From: Microbotryum silenes-acaulis
Taxonomy: Eukaryota; Basidiomycota; Microbotryomycetes; Microbotryales; Microbotryaceae
DNA length: 64,000 nt
Direction: 5' to 3'
Assembly (NCBI GenBank): GCA_003665825.1
Contig: QPFY01000004.1
Location: 62,001-126,000, forward strand
Below are positions 47,494 through 59,362 of this stretch, in pieces; positions within the stretch are counted from its first letter, which is position 1; every line of letters begins with the position of its first letter. The notes beneath the pieces are model-generated. The model made no database searches. It was not told the origin of the DNA and saw only the letters and a program-made list of their open reading frames with translations. The translations under genes were made by a program, and so were the position numbers.

Positions 47494-48162
47494 GCGCCCG
47501 TCAAGGGTTCTCATCAGATCGGATCAGATCTGATCCTGATCCTAATTTTTAGGATCAGATCGATCCTGATCCTAGCTGGGCAGGATCAAGATAGGATAGA
47601 TCATGCCTCGGAGAAAGAAGAAAGAAAAAAAAAGGGGGGGGCGGGGGAGGCGATGTAGCGTCGTTACTTGGTAGATAGCCCTTTAACTGATACCTGCCGT
47701 TCACAAGAGCGCGCTACAGGGTATGTACCACTATCCGACATGACCTTTGTTACACAAGTCTAAACTGACTATAAAATTATGTTCGCATTTTATAGATGTC
47801 ATGCGAAACCCACCTACACCGGCGAGGGCAACGCGCGCAATCGGAGCTCATAAAAAAAGGCGAATCAGTGAGGTGATCATTTCGGATGATGATGATGATA
47901 ATGATTCCGACAAGGATGAGGAAGATAGTTATGATGGGCACAATAGTGGTGGTAGTAGTGAGAATGATGCGCTCAACACCGATAGCGACAACTAGTGAGG
48001 TGTAGTCATCTGTTGCCATATAAGGCAATTAAATGTCTCAGATCAAATTGATCCTTCTGGATAGGATCAAGAAAGGATAGATCAACGCGGATTGGGAAAA
48101 AAAAAAACGGATCTGATCCGATCCTCCGGTGATCTGATCCTATGAGAACCCTTGGCGCCCGT
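47494..48162. mobile_element. hAT-type non-autonomous DNA transposon (MITE-like)
   Basis: The element proper (47502-48154, 653 bp) has terminal inverted repeats CAAGGGTTCTCAT at the left and ATGAGAACCCTTG at the right. It is flanked by the perfect 8-bp direct repeat GCGCCCGT (47494-47501 and 48155-48162). An 8-bp duplication and CA-starting termini are hallmarks of the hAT superfamily. Both subterminal regions are dense in GATC motifs (GGATCAGATC, GATCCTGATCC, GGATAGATCA), as expected for transposase-binding repeats. Only a short acidic ORF lies inside, so movement would need a transposase from elsewhere. The perfect duplication suggests a fairly recent insertion. Confidence 0.88.
47747..47995 (+). 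CDS. Short acidic ORF inside the hAT element
   Basis: An 82-codon frame ending TAG at 47993-47995. The N-terminal half is basic (PPTPARATRAIGAHKKRRI) and the C-terminal half strongly acidic and Ser-rich (EVIISDDDDDNDSDKDEEDS). There is no zinc finger or transposase motif. It may be the relic of the N-terminus of the autonomous transposase, left by internal deletion, or a chance ORF; an upstream AG at 47794-47795 could also make it an exon remnant. Confidence 0.35.
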   Translation: MLHKSKLTIKLCSHFIDVMRNPPTPARATRAIGAHKKRRISEVIISDDDDDNDSDKDEEDSYDGHNSGGSSENDALNTDSDN

Positions 48163-48606
48163 CTCGTCAGACCGCGCCTGTGCCGCCTCACGACTTCTCC
48201 CCCTGGCCCGTCCGTCGCAAGCAACCGTAGCCACGTCGACGCTCCACCGGTAGCTCCAGCGGTCGCTACTCCCAAGTCCGAAACCTCTTCGGCATCCACT
48301 CAACACTTTCGGTGTCAAATATCCCAGGTAGAAAGGCGAGGATCCTAGTAGTCCGATTGTTGTTGCGGTCTTTCTTCTCAAAACTCGTGTGATGTCTGGA
48401 ACGAATTCGATTTTGTGTCCTCTCGCAGTGGCAGATGAAAAATGAGCTTCGCACTCTGCTAGTCTATGTCTATCCTTAGCAATCGTACAGCACAGACCCC
48501 CCCCCCCCCAAAAGGAGGAAAAACACAGACAATTTCAATCGCAGACGCGACTGGCTTGGTACCGCGTCAGAAATCGTTAAATCGTTAGGAGACTCGGAGT
48601 TTGCGC
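48163..48606. other. Intergenic region, nothing recognised
   Basis: Contains a C-homopolymer run near 48499-48509 and an A run. No gene is supported. It holds the 3' flank of the anoctamin gene. Confidence 0.5.
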
Positions 48607-51374
48607 TCAATCGATTTTAGCGACTCTCTTCAACTCGACCAAACCCTTGTCTTGCGCTTTCCAAAACCCCCCTCGCTCGGCTCTTTTCGTGCCCTCAGTC
48701 GTCTTCTCGTTCTCGGCGATATCTTCTGTCTTTGAAATTTTCCCGCTGTCCTCGGCCAATTCCTTCGGGGTCTTCTTCAGGCCCAACTCGTCCAGATAGT
48801 TTCTCCTCAGCTCGAGCCCACTACGTCGCACGTGATTGGCCGCTTCGGACCCGATCCAGCTCGTCCGGTGAAGAATGAATCTCACTGTCGTTCGTACAAC
48901 GAGGTAGATGTGCTCCGAGAAGAGTGATACGAGCAATGCTGAGAACAACGTCGAGGTGATGAGAGGGAGATTCGAAGGAGTCGAACTCAGCCCTCCGCCG
49001 ATGGCATCTTTGGTCGCCTGCACGGCGCTGGTGCCTTTCAGGACGGCTTTGAAAAAGCCTCCCGGGTCACCTCGAGTTGCAAGATGCATGTTGGACGTTG
49101 CGTGGATATGCGTCGTGTTCGCGGCCAGAGTATCATTTCCTCGCGACCAAAGGCTCGAGAGGAACGCTCTCGTGGGTGACGAGACATCACAGTGGGGTCG
49201 GTAGAGGTAGACCAAGGACGAGTTTGTGAAAGCAGCCAGGTACGAGATGAAGCTCTGCCAAGTTTGCTCGAAGAGCTCCGTCAGTTTGCAGGTATACCCT
49301 ATTGAAGCATGACCGTGCACTCACGAGCACATCAAGCCAAGGGCCTATGGTAGCGACTCGAGTTGGAATCGGCCGACGGTGCTGATGTGTGATCTTGAAG
49401 GCGTCCGACCTCAATTCGATCTGTTAATCCACGAGAAGTTTTTAGTGTGGCACAAAGGAGGGAGCCGAAACCAAAATCACTCACGAAGTTGTTGAGGTAC
49501 GCAAACAGCGGCGCGATGGGCCAAATGACGGAAAACAGCGCCTGGTACCCGAATTGCAACACCATCTCTGCGTAGTCCCCCAAAACGTCGTATACGGGCA
49601 ATTGAGACTCGTCCCGGATCCTCTCCAAGTATTCGTGCTCGCTCAGGTCGTCCATCCCGCGCTTGAGATGCGAAGGCGAGTTCGCACCCGCTCGCTTCTC
49701 TTGCACTTTGGCGACTTCCTTCTTGGCGAAGGACAGAACGAAAGGCAGACCAATCTCGGTGAAGGCACCGACGACTTGGTTCGTCAAAGTGTAGGCGACA
49801 ATCTGAGTGTGCAGCTTGCTCGAATTGATGCTGAAGTCCTTCTTCCCATTCGGGCTCATAACCGACGTGGAAGAAAGCTTCTGGGCGTGTTTGGACGGTA
49901 GCGCTCCCAAGATGTAGGGGACCAGAACGGATCCGAAGGGAATGTAGACATAGGATGTGAGTACGAGCGATCCGTAGGCGACGAAGAAATTGAGCGCAAA
50001 CGTCTTGAGAGTCAAGGATTGGTCATGTTCGGTTTGATGGGTGTGGTTCTCGAACTTGGTCAGCCTCTGAGCGGTTGTGCCCCATCTGGCATGATTATTC
50101 TTCATGTCAGCTTCGGCACGAAAAGCGGCAACGCCGGCACCATTATAACTCACAAAGTGATAACTTGCGGAACTAGCCCAGCAAACATAACTGTCGGCAC
50201 CAGTGTCAAGTACCGCTTTGCTGGACCCTCGTAGACTTCCCCGAAGAGGGTCTCGGTGACGTAGATCGTCGAGATGAGCGCAACGAGGACAGATGCAAAG
50301 GCCAGCAAGACGGGGATGGTCATCAACTGTCTTGCGAACGTCTTCCAAAAGGGGAAGTAGGCATGTTCCACCCCCGTGACGGGATCGACGATCTGTGTGT
50401 CCCCGTGAAACTCGGCACGCTCGCTCTCGACGGTGTGGATGTTGTACGTCCCCCACTCGACCGACAGCGCTTTTTCCTGTATCCTCCAGGTCTCGATGAA
50501 GTAGATCGACCAGCCGACCATGCCGATGCTGTAGATTGGGTGGTACGAAAGACCCAGCAAATAGAAGCTCATGCCCATCAGGGCGGGGTAGAGCAACGAA
50601 GCAAAGTAGTAGCGAAGGAAGGCAAAGTAGAGTGCGATTTTTTCGCCGAGGTGATCCTTTATCTCGTCCAGTTCGGCGCGTGGAATTGGTTTGAGCGCGT
50701 GGGATCGACTGGACCAGCTTTTGAGCCAGCGTTGATTGAAATCCACGTCATGGGGAGGGAAGACGGAAACGACGTGCGGGAAGTTGGCGGGCGAAGAAAC
50801 GGGGTCGAGCCCCACCGTACGACCCGACGAGGCGGAAGACGTGACCGAGACCCCGGTGATGGCTGCTTCGGGCGAGCTGAGAATCGAGTACACGAGTCGT
50901 AGTCGTTCGGCAGGGGTAATGGGCTCGGAGGCAAAATCCCGAGCCGTTTTGGGTGAGGCCCTCTTCGAAGCAACTCCATGAAGCCAGTCGGATAATCTAT
51001 CGGTGGTTCCGGACGAAGCACCGAATAGAGCACATTCACACTCAATCTACGGTCTCAAGCTTTCGGAATGCATTCTTCATGTTCTGTTTGACTCACCTCT
51101 CACGATGCACTTCGGCCTGCAGCCGGTCCTCGTTTGCCCGGACAAAGAGCAAGATCTGCTGGGTGCCCTTTGCCCCCGGTCTCCCGGTGACTTCGAATCC
51201 GCTGGATTCGAGTGCGGCGATCAGGCTCTCATATTCGGTCTGTAGCGCCGCCTGCGTTTGGGCCTTGTCCTGCTTCTTGGGGTGCGAAGACGATGAAGAC
51301 TGCTTGCCGGATGGAGGCTGGGGCACGTGTTGCGGGTCATACACGATGATGTAGTCGGGCTTGGGATCGACCAT
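48607..51374 (-). CDS. Anoctamin/TMEM16 family protein (Ist2-like)
   Basis: A polytopic membrane protein related to lipid scramblases and ion channels; yeast Ist2 tethers cortical ER to the plasma membrane. Exons 51374-51097, 50996-50154, 50085-49485, 49420-49325 and 49254-48607 give 821 codons. The soluble N-terminus contains DYIIVYDPQHVPQ and SSGFEVTGRPG. Membrane segments include FASLLYPALMGMSFYLLGLS, FARQLMTIPVLLAFASVLVA, LNFFVAYGSLVLTSYVYIPF and SFISYLAAFTNSSLVYLYRP. Family motifs are IGEKIALYF-like HLGEKIALYFAFLRYY, VYDVLGDYAEMVLQFGYQAL, FSVIWPIAPLFAYLNNF and RPIPTRVATIGPWLDVL. The C-terminal tail is charged (KTPKELAEDSGKISKTEDIA) but is short compared with Ist2 of yeast. The start MVDPKPDY at 51374 is the only in-frame ATG nearby. 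Confidence 0.9.
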
Positions 51375-51772
51375 CACGAGAGTCGCAGTCCTTGCTGCTC
51401 GCTTAGAGCGTGACGTGGTCGATGCACGACCGAGCAGCGCTGCTGATGACGATGACGACCGTCGGCTGTTCGTTGTAGATCAGATTGAGAGGTCAGTCGG
51501 GAGCGAGTGTCAAGGTAAACAGAGGTGGTGGCTATCGCGTAATGTCAAGATCGGGCTCCCGACGCTCAGGTTGGTGTAGATGACGGAGTGTGAGATGACG
51601 TCGTTCGCATCCGCTGCCTCGAGCCGAGATCGATCTGGATTGTCAATTTATCGCAATTTCCATACAAAAAACTCGTCATCAGAATGAGATCTGAACACCA
51701 AAGTACTGAAATACTGTTAAAAATAGCAAAAGTTAGGAAATGAGACGGCCATACAAACTAATACCCGGCGAC

Positions 51773-52942
51773 TCAAATGGCCAGAGTACCCCACACGCGT
51801 TGCCTCGCTTCCCTAGCAGCTCCTTCATCGAAGGTTATTCTCAACCCAATTAACCAACCGGCGAAGAAAAGTCCGAACAAGAGCATGGCCGAGCTTGCCA
51901 TCAGATCTTGAACGACATCGCCGCCCTCGCTCATCTTGCCTGTCTTGGTACCGGCTTTATTCCCTCCTCCCGATCCTTCCAACGTGAACTTCTCTCTCGG
52001 TTCGGGCGCATCCGGCTCGGCGACTTTGGGACCGGGGAGACCGTCGACCGAGCTCAAGTTCTTGAGGTTCCAGTACGGCTTCATGCCACCTTCTTTCTTC
52101 TCTTGGTTGTCCATGAAGTTGAGAAGAGTGTTCCTGCGAGAGCACAATGAAAGCCGAGCATCGAGACGGGTTTCAGCTTGGTACTTCGATGGCCCTGAAG
52201 GAGCTATGACGCTGGATTGCATGGCTTCAAACATACCTCTCCTTCTTGTATTCAAAGAAAGGTACCGAGTAGCCGCACGAGGTGCCAACCTTGTGAATGT
52301 CGATCCAGATGATGGCTCGGGTTCCTGGGTATCGTCTCGGATCTCTGTCGGCCGTTCCAGACGGTGTCGATAAAATTAGCATAATGTAATAAGACCCGGT
52401 CGGACATTGACATCGCTTGTTCACTGGAATATTCCTTCGAGGCGGTAGGCCTCGAGCACTCACCCAGGAGGCAAATATTTTTCAAACTCGGGCGAGCATC
52501 GTTCGAAAACTTTGCCCTTGCCGAACAGTCGAACGATCCTGGGCGGACCCTCAAAGGCAACGAACACTGTTGATAGATGAATAAAAGCGTTCATCGTCAG
52601 CCTAGGGCCTTTCTGACTAGCCCGCCCCTTACACGTGATTGAAACCTTGAGCCCGAACCCGAGCCCGAGCCGGCTAACTCCGAGACGGGCGGACTAACTG
52701 ATTGTGATCCTGCCATTGCCTTCTTTGTACAAACAGCTGATGGTCTCGTTCCCGCTTCCGGTCAAGTCGACATAGTAGGCGCTCTTGTCGTCGACGAGGG
52801 TGAAGAGGGCGTCGTGGCCTTTGGGCGAACAGTTGACGTGCGCATCCGAGGACAGGGGCGAGCTCGAGACGAAGAAGAGCTTTTGCTGGCGGATCCAGTC
52901 CATGAGCGTTTCGTTCGGAATCGTATCGTAAAAGGCTCCCAT
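51773..52942 (-). CDS. PNPOx-like FMN-binding split-barrel protein with C-terminal membrane segment
   Basis: Resembles the yeast YLR456W/YPR172W group of pyridoxamine 5'-phosphate oxidase-like proteins, whose reaction is unknown. Exons 52942-52699, 52566-52464, 52344-52237 and 52133-51773 give 271 codons. Conserved blocks: QQKLFFVSSSPLSSDAHVNC, SPKGHDALFTLVDDKSAYYV, DLTGSGNETISCLY, FVAFEGPPRIVRLFGKGKVF, RRYPGTRAIIWIDIHKVGTS and GYSVPFFEYK. After the barrel comes a polar linker (LEGSGGGNKAGTKTGKMSEG) and a hydrophobic segment LMASSAMLLFGLFFAGWLIGL near the C-terminus, suggesting a tail-anchored form. The intron 2 acceptor (CCGACAG before AGATCC) was chosen because the nearer AG breaks the frame. 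Divergent from CIA30 with 278 bp between starts. Confidence 0.85.
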
Positions 52943-53220
52943 AGCTTGGTACTCGGTGAGGCTTGAAGGGCGCAAGTGGTGGCAACGTAAGAGGAATTCG
53001 CGCTGAGAGCAAGAGAATAAAGTGGGGCGGGGCCGCGGCCTGCTTCGGCGCGGGCCATTCGGAGTTGACCTGCCAGTGCAAGCGCTCAACCGGGCCGGAC
53101 AAGGTGTCGTGCTGGTCCGTGCGCGCAGCTCGTCATGCTCGGCGCTTCGTCACGTTACGGTCTCTGTTGGATCTGCACCGCTCAATCAAAAGCACCTATC
53201 CGCAACAACAACATCACACA
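52943..53220. promoter_or_regulatory. Shared intergenic promoter region, PNPOx-like / CIA30
   Basis: The two start codons are 278 bp apart and head-to-head, so both promoters must lie here. No TATA box or named operator was identified. Confidence 0.5.
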
Positions 53221-54391
53221 ATGGCCTCGGCATGGCGATCCTACCTGAAACGCTCCATCGAGCATCTCCGTGATCGATCTGCAGAAGGTCAGTCCAAGCC
53301 CCACGAGCTTGTAGCCCAATATGGGACTCGAACGAACAGAGCTGGCTAACCCCCATCACTACGGCGTCATGTTTTTGCTCGGCAGTTCTTCGAGCTCAGC
53401 CCACCCCCGTACAGGGAACTGTCCTGCCTCTCGTGACGCTCAAGTCGAGCGAGGACCTTCGCCAGTTCATCAAGGGCTGCGATGCCGATCTCGGTTAGTC
53501 CGTCCGAAGCTCACTTGCCATCGGGCACACCACAACACCACTCATGAGGCTAACACCGTCACTGATCATCGCAGGCGGCAAATCTATCGCCAATCTCGAT
53601 TTGGGACCCGAAGGAAAGGGACGCTTCTGGGGATCGCTGTCGAACGAGTTGCACACAGGTCGACGGAAAGAGGGCGTCATCGAACGAGGAGGGTATGCTG
53701 GATTTAGGACAAAGGTACCATAGCCCTAGCACTCTTCCCGATTCGAGGTTCAACCCTACTGATAGGTTGTATTCGCTTTGTCTGCCAAAAGCAACGAACG
53801 ACCGTGTTCGGAACACGGTTCTGGGACACGGAGTTGCACGACTTTCTTCGATTACGCGTCAAAAGCTCCGGTGATGGTATGAGGTACTTCGTCAATATCC
53901 AGACCGATGGACCAGGTAGGTCTGAAAAAGACATTTTTTTGCCGGGTACGTTGAGCTCGCACACTCACCCGCCTCTCCCTCCGTTTCCCACAGTCCGATC
54001 CGACCTGTTCCAACATCGACTGTGGCTGCCTTCTCCTACCTCCCCTGAAGCTCCCCACGAATGGTGCGACGTCTTGATCCCATTCGAAGACTTTGCTCTC
54101 ACCAACTCGGGTGACATGAGTGAGCTTCAGATCGAGATGTATCGCGCCAAAGTTCGGACAGTCGGCATCTCCGTCTTGGGTCCCAAGCAGGGAAGGTCAA
54201 TCTGGACCCGAACAAGCGCTCAAAATGCATGTCAGGCTTGAGAGACTGATCGAGAATATGCCCTCTTATTCTCTTCATTCAGGTACGAGCTCGGTATCGA
54301 ATCGATCGACGCTGTCTCGCTCGATAAAGCTCAAGCCGATTCGGCGAGGAAAGAGCCTTCGTCGGCCAGTCTAGAGAAAAATGTGATCTGA
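53221..54391 (+). CDS. CIA30: CIA30 family complex I assembly factor (NDUFAF1-like)
   Basis: A mitochondrial chaperone for assembly of NADH:ubiquinone oxidoreductase. Exons 53221-53287, 53386-53493, 53575-53714, 53792-53915, 53994-54195 and 54283-54391 give 249 codons. The family core is recognisable: SSEDLRQFIKGCDADLGGKS, FWGSLSNEL, GGYAGFRTK, TVFGTRFWDTELHDFLRLRV, RYFVNIQTDGP, HEWCDVLIPFEDFALTNSGD and VRTVGISVLGPKQG with FELGIESI-like YELGIESIDAV at the end. The N-terminus (MASAWRSYLKRSIEHLRDRS) is basic and amphipathic, as for a mitochondrial presequence. Presence of this gene implies that the organism has respiratory complex I. Confidence 0.92.
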
Positions 54392-54922
54392 TTTAGTTGA
54401 AAGAGGCCAGCTGTATGACCTCGACCACCATCCCAATGCTTCAGAGCTAGCCAAGATTTTTTAAAAGTCAACGTTTAGGGAATGAGGTCACCCGCTTGCT
54501 TTTTGAGTTGAGTCTTGCAAGTTGCGTGCGATGAAGGGAATTCGGAGCCCTCGGTGTATGCACTTGAGGTTCTGATCGGTGCGCTCAGCGATCCTTGAGG
54601 CCTTGAGGCCTTGAGGCGCGCGCTCGACTTGCGGCCGTCACCGTGCTTGTCTTGAGCCCACCAGACATCTAGCATCAACACCTCGATCTGTACCCACAAC
54701 TCCTCTCCACATCGACTGGATTCCATCCCTTACAACACCACACCGCTGTTTGATCCCTGCTCAAAGTTGCAGAGGACCGCTACCAGCACTCGCGACTCAG
54801 GCGCTCGGGCCTTCTCGCCTCCTGCGCCGGCGCGCGTTGGATCAACAACACCTTCCTCGGACTGAAACAGCTCGGCTCTCTCGTCACTCGACGTACAAGC
54901 CTTAGCGGTGGCTACTTGTGGA

Positions 54923-57900
54923 ATGTCACGGGAGTCAGCTTACCTCGACTTGGACGAATTTGCGCAATCCATCGTTTTGACTGAGGTACGCTCGCTGGCC
55001 TCGGTGTGGATGGACGGACGTGTTTGTGCCCTTCTCACAGCGTGAAGCACGTGCCGCCCCACCCGCCGTCCGGGTCTTTGGAGCGGCCGAGACCCGGAAT
55101 GATCCAGTCAGAGTCACTGATCCGCTTGAGCCTCATGTTACAGGATCGCAACACGATCAAAAACACTCTGACTCCTTATTCCAGGGCCGTTTTGGGCGAT
55201 GAGACGAATCGACAACGACAAGCATCGTTCGACAAACTGACGAATGGCATGGGCCGGGCTCCGTCGTCGGGCATCAACAGCGCTGGCACAGTTGAGATCA
55301 TGTCCGTCCGCCGCGGTCAAGGCATTGCGCAGGGGAATAGGTTCGTCTTTGAGCAACTTCGTCCCGCATATCTTTCTTTAATTTCTCTCTGACTTTCAGA
55401 GAACCTGCTATGTGTCAGCAACATGCACTCCACAGGTCGCGAGGCCAGGGGCCAGGACGTCGCTGACCTACCCCTAACCGCTTCGACGTCTGCTGCCTCT
55501 GCTTCGGCCACGGCGTTCGTGTCTTCCCCCTCAGCGTCTCCTTCTCGATCGCTCGCGACGCGCCACCGGGCCTCCTCGTCAACCTCCTCGATCCCTAACT
55601 TTCAGCATCCGGTCCATCTCCCGTCGTCGGGTTACATCCGCTCTCAGCCTCTTGGTGTGGCATCGAAAGCCTCGACGCGAGCGGCGCTGGCCGAGCAAGG
55701 CGAGTACGCTCCGACGCTGAGCGGCGGCGTGGCCAGTCATCGGTTGAGCGTATCTTCGTCCTCGTCTTCTTTGGGGAGCGAAGACGTGCTCGATGACGAG
55801 GATGAGGCTGGACCGAGTAGGATTCATGATCCGAGAAAGTACGAGAGTGATTCCGAGGTCGTGCTGAGATCGAGTGCGAGTGGTCAGGCGTGGGACAGGT
55901 GGAAGCATGATCTTGAGGACCTACCTGTGCGTATCCTTTTGTCGCGCCCTCGCAGCTGGAAAACAGCACTGACGTGTCCCGCCCATCTCCATGCAGCCGA
56001 ATCCAAAGCTCTGGCTCCCGTCCCATCTCTCTCTCTACCTCTCCGCCCATCTCTCTCTCCACCCACTCCTCTCCAAAGACATCACCGAGTTCATCAAGAA
56101 GTCTCGCTTGTCGGGCCGAACATTCCTCAGGCTTCGAGATGAGGACATGGAAGAAATGGGCATCAATCTACGATGGAGGAGAGCTTTGAGCGACGCTCGA
56201 GAAATTCTGAAGAAAGAGGCTTCCGATGGGAGGCTCTTTTGGGGCTTTGAGGGTGGAGCAGCGCCGATAGCGGTCAAGGACAGCGATGGTGGGAACAAGT
56301 CGGCGTCCGGAGCTGTGCTCAATCGGGATTTTGACGGTGCTCACCTTTTGCTAGGCCTCTCCACTTCTGTTCGTTCCGCATCGTCAGCTCTGTCGGCCTC
56401 AACGGCTCGAACTCGACGTCTTGCCGGGTCTTCCTCCGGCTCTTCCGGCTCGGGCTCGACATGTGATTCTCGGCCACCCTCTGTTGGCAGTGGTATGCCG
56501 TACCTTCGGTCCCAGTCGCCGCCGCAAAGCCACGCATCTGGCACCACAGCTCGCTCGTATGCCCCGCCTCTACTTCGCCACAGCTCCTCTTCAGCCTCTT
56601 CGTGCGCCCTCAAAGTCGAGGGGCAGAACCAACTCGAGGACGACCTTATCAAAGAAGAATGGAAACAATCTTGGAAGCGACTGCTGAACTACTCCGCTTC
56701 GTCAAATGGTGGGAGGGGCGCTCATCGAGGGAGTCGTGTCCGAGGCATGGCGAGTGTATTTGAAAGGGTCGATGAGGGGAGTCGGGAAAGCTCCCCGGTC
56801 AAGTCGAGATCGGGAGGATCACCGAAGGTTACGCGCAGGGAGAAAAAGGGACCGAACTACGATGCTACGGTACAAAAGGAGAGTCGCTGTCGCCACTCGG
56901 CCCGAGACGCACGTGGACACGGGATGCAGGATTCGATCGATTCAACCGCGTCGACCGCTTCAGTCGACGAAGGAACGTATGTTCAGCAACTGCAGCAGAG
57001 TCGAGATGTACATACCGAGTTTCGTGTTCCATCTCGGAAAACATCGCGAACCATGGACAAGGCGGATGAGGGAGGGTATCCGACTGCGAGACCTTTAACC
57101 ACCCGAACTGCTTCGATGAGGACATCTGCGATAGATGTCTTCAGCGCGGAATCCGCCCTGCCCCTAGACTCGGAGGTCGATCGGACTCACCTTGGAACAT
57201 CATCAAAGAGGGTTCCCAGTCCCATCTCCACCACCAATGCGACCGAAGTGAAGACCATCCGTGGGCCATTCGCTTCGACCTCGTCTTCCAATCCGCACCC
57301 TCGCGAGCGCGTTCCCTCGAACCCACCCACGACCCGAAGTGGCAGTCGGATGTCAAAAGAGGAGAAGCGCCGTTCGCTGGCGACCTTGTTCGACCTCGAA
57401 ATTCCGAGGGTATCCACGATCTCGACCTCGACATCATCAATGACGAGAAGGTCAACGATCGTTGGTGCCGATGGAGCGGATGACCTGGTCGAATGGGAGA
57501 TCGGTGCGACGCAGGGTAAGAGAGGAAGTATGGTCTTGGTCAAACGTAAGTTTCGAACGCGAATTCGTTTTGCGCTTTGGATTTTCATCTGAGGTTTAAA
57601 ATATCCGTTGCTCACAGGATCCCAACTCGAGGCTCTCGCCCGAAGAATGGACGAGGTTGAGGAAGCGCTTGCTGCAAGTATCCATGGCGGATCCGAGGCA
57701 GCAGTTTCGATCACAGGTGATCTACCCGACCCTATCAGAACACTGCAGAGTCGCACATCGTCGAACGCTTGTGAAGGGCAAGATACGACCACAGCTCTCA
57801 AGGCTCTGACCCAACGATTGGCATCGCTCGAGAATCGCTTGCTCCCAGCCCCCGCGCACCATCCACTGGCACAACAGCAACACCACGCGCACGCATGTTA

Positions 57901-58401
57901 CGGATATGGGTCCCCATCCTCGTCTTCAATGTATGAATCGTCTCCACAAGCGACAGCACGGGTTGACGCGGCCATGTCATCTTGGGTTGCTCACCAACTC
58001 ACTCTGAACGAGATCGAGGCGTCTAGGCAGGCCCGAGCAAACGCTCTCGACCGTCAGCACAGGGATCGCATGGATGCGGCGTCACTCGATAACAGCGCGA
58101 GGTCGAGGGAAACATCCCATGACATCATGGCGTATCGCAGAGACGGCGAAGATGGCCCGAAAGCTGGTCGAGCGGGTGATCCGGGGATGGGTCCGGGGGG
58201 GCCACTGTCATGGTCCTCTCTGGGGGGGTACGTCGTTGCGGCTAGTATCGGAATTGGAGTGCGTACTTTTCCCCGTGTTGACCTCTCACCTCTCACGAAT
58301 ACCCTAAGCACTGATCACACCATGACATTGCGTGTCCACAGATTGTGGCGGGTGAGGTCGTAGCTGTGAAGCTCTTCAATGTCCGCGCGGGACATCATTA
58401 G
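54923..58401 (+). CDS. SAM-domain protein with C-terminal coiled coil and membrane segment
   Basis: Exons 54923-54985, 55144-55340, 55419-55926, 55997-57545, 57618-58258 and 58342-58401 give 1005 codons in frame. The N-terminal 90 residues (MSRESAYLDLDEFAQSIVLT, then DRNTIKNTLTPYSRAVLGDE) match nothing I know. A SAM domain spans about residues 240-315: WDRWKHDLEDLPPNPKLWLP, KDITEFIKKSRLSGRTFLRL, DEDMEEMGINLRWRRALSDA. A long Ser-rich region follows, then a short coiled coil (SQLEALARRMDEVEEALAAS). The last 30 residues are hydrophobic (LGGYVVAASIGIGIVAGEVV), so the protein may be tail-anchored. The second intron uses a weak GTTCGT donor. SAM domains usually mediate protein oligomerisation; the partner is unknown. 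Confidence 0.8.
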
Positions 58402-59362
58402 GGGTTTCAGACTCATTCAAGATCGTGCGCATTCATCTAATTATCATTGCCAGTCCTATGAGGCAGGGGTGACTTGTATTTCTTCATTGCAGTGCCATTT
58501 TCCTTGTTGTTGACCCTCGGCTCCCCGAACTATGTTCTGAGTGTCTGATTCGGCACCCATACCCACAGCGCGCAACCAATCAAGAGGGTTGTCACTGTGT
58601 GAACGAGGTATCTACACGGTGCAAAAGTGTGACGAATGCTAGCTCACACTTTCGAACTCTTGGAGCTTTTCTAGCCCCTGGGGGCGTGAAATGGTGTCAT
58701 TCGCATCGCAGGTGCTTAAGTCGCACCCTCTCTTCGTCTCCTGGCCATCTCGCACCTTGCCAGCAGAGATTCTTCGTGGGATATAACAGACCACAACTGA
58801 ATCCCACTCTTTATTTACACATGGGTTATCAACTTGCAACTGCCCGAATCTCCGCGTTCATCCAAATCCGAACTGAAAGTCACGGCATAGCCCCTCGGCG
58901 CGCGAACCAGGCTGAGTGAACCCCTATCTGCCTGTCGAACTGCGTGAGAGATCACTGCCTTCAACAGCATCTTCTGCTTGATCTAAAGCGTTCCAACTTT
59001 CAAGTAATGTTGCTGCGCTACCCGCCTAGCTCCCAGGGGACACTGTCAGATACAAATGGCAAGTGGGGCCCCGCAATCCAGCGCGGCGGCCGTCTGAGGC
59101 AGCCGCGCGGGAACTGCCGACGGCACGGTGACTACAGGTCGATCTCCGTCCCGCCCCCGGGTCATGTCATCTCGTCTTCCGAATCGACGGAGACATTTTG
59201 ACGCTGGTTCTATCAGTAGTCTTGGGGCTGACAACTCGTTCAGTTCTGGACGGCTGTCGAACTGCCCTAGACGTTCCATCCACTGGTCCCCGCATCGATT
59301 CCACTTACGGCAGCACTTTCGAGTACCTCAACGCCCTGTGACTCGACGCACGTGCCGCCAAG
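58402..59362. other. Intergenic region, nothing recognised
   Basis: About 960 bp between the SAM-domain gene and the F-box gene. Short ORFs are present but none has credible composition or splice structure. Confidence 0.5.

Noticed and set aside
48499..48509. C homopolymer as a possible telomere or recombination signal
   Set aside because: A single homopolymer with no repeat unit; most likely slippage or sequencing noise.
49255..49324. A 49-nt intron in the anoctamin gene
   Set aside because: A later acceptor gives a typical 70-nt intron and a better membrane segment; the shorter version was dropped.
52325..52463. Apparent one-base frameshift between exons 2 and 3 of the PNPOx-like gene
   Set aside because: An upstream acceptor at 52345 keeps the frame and yields the family motif PGTRAIIWIDIHKV.
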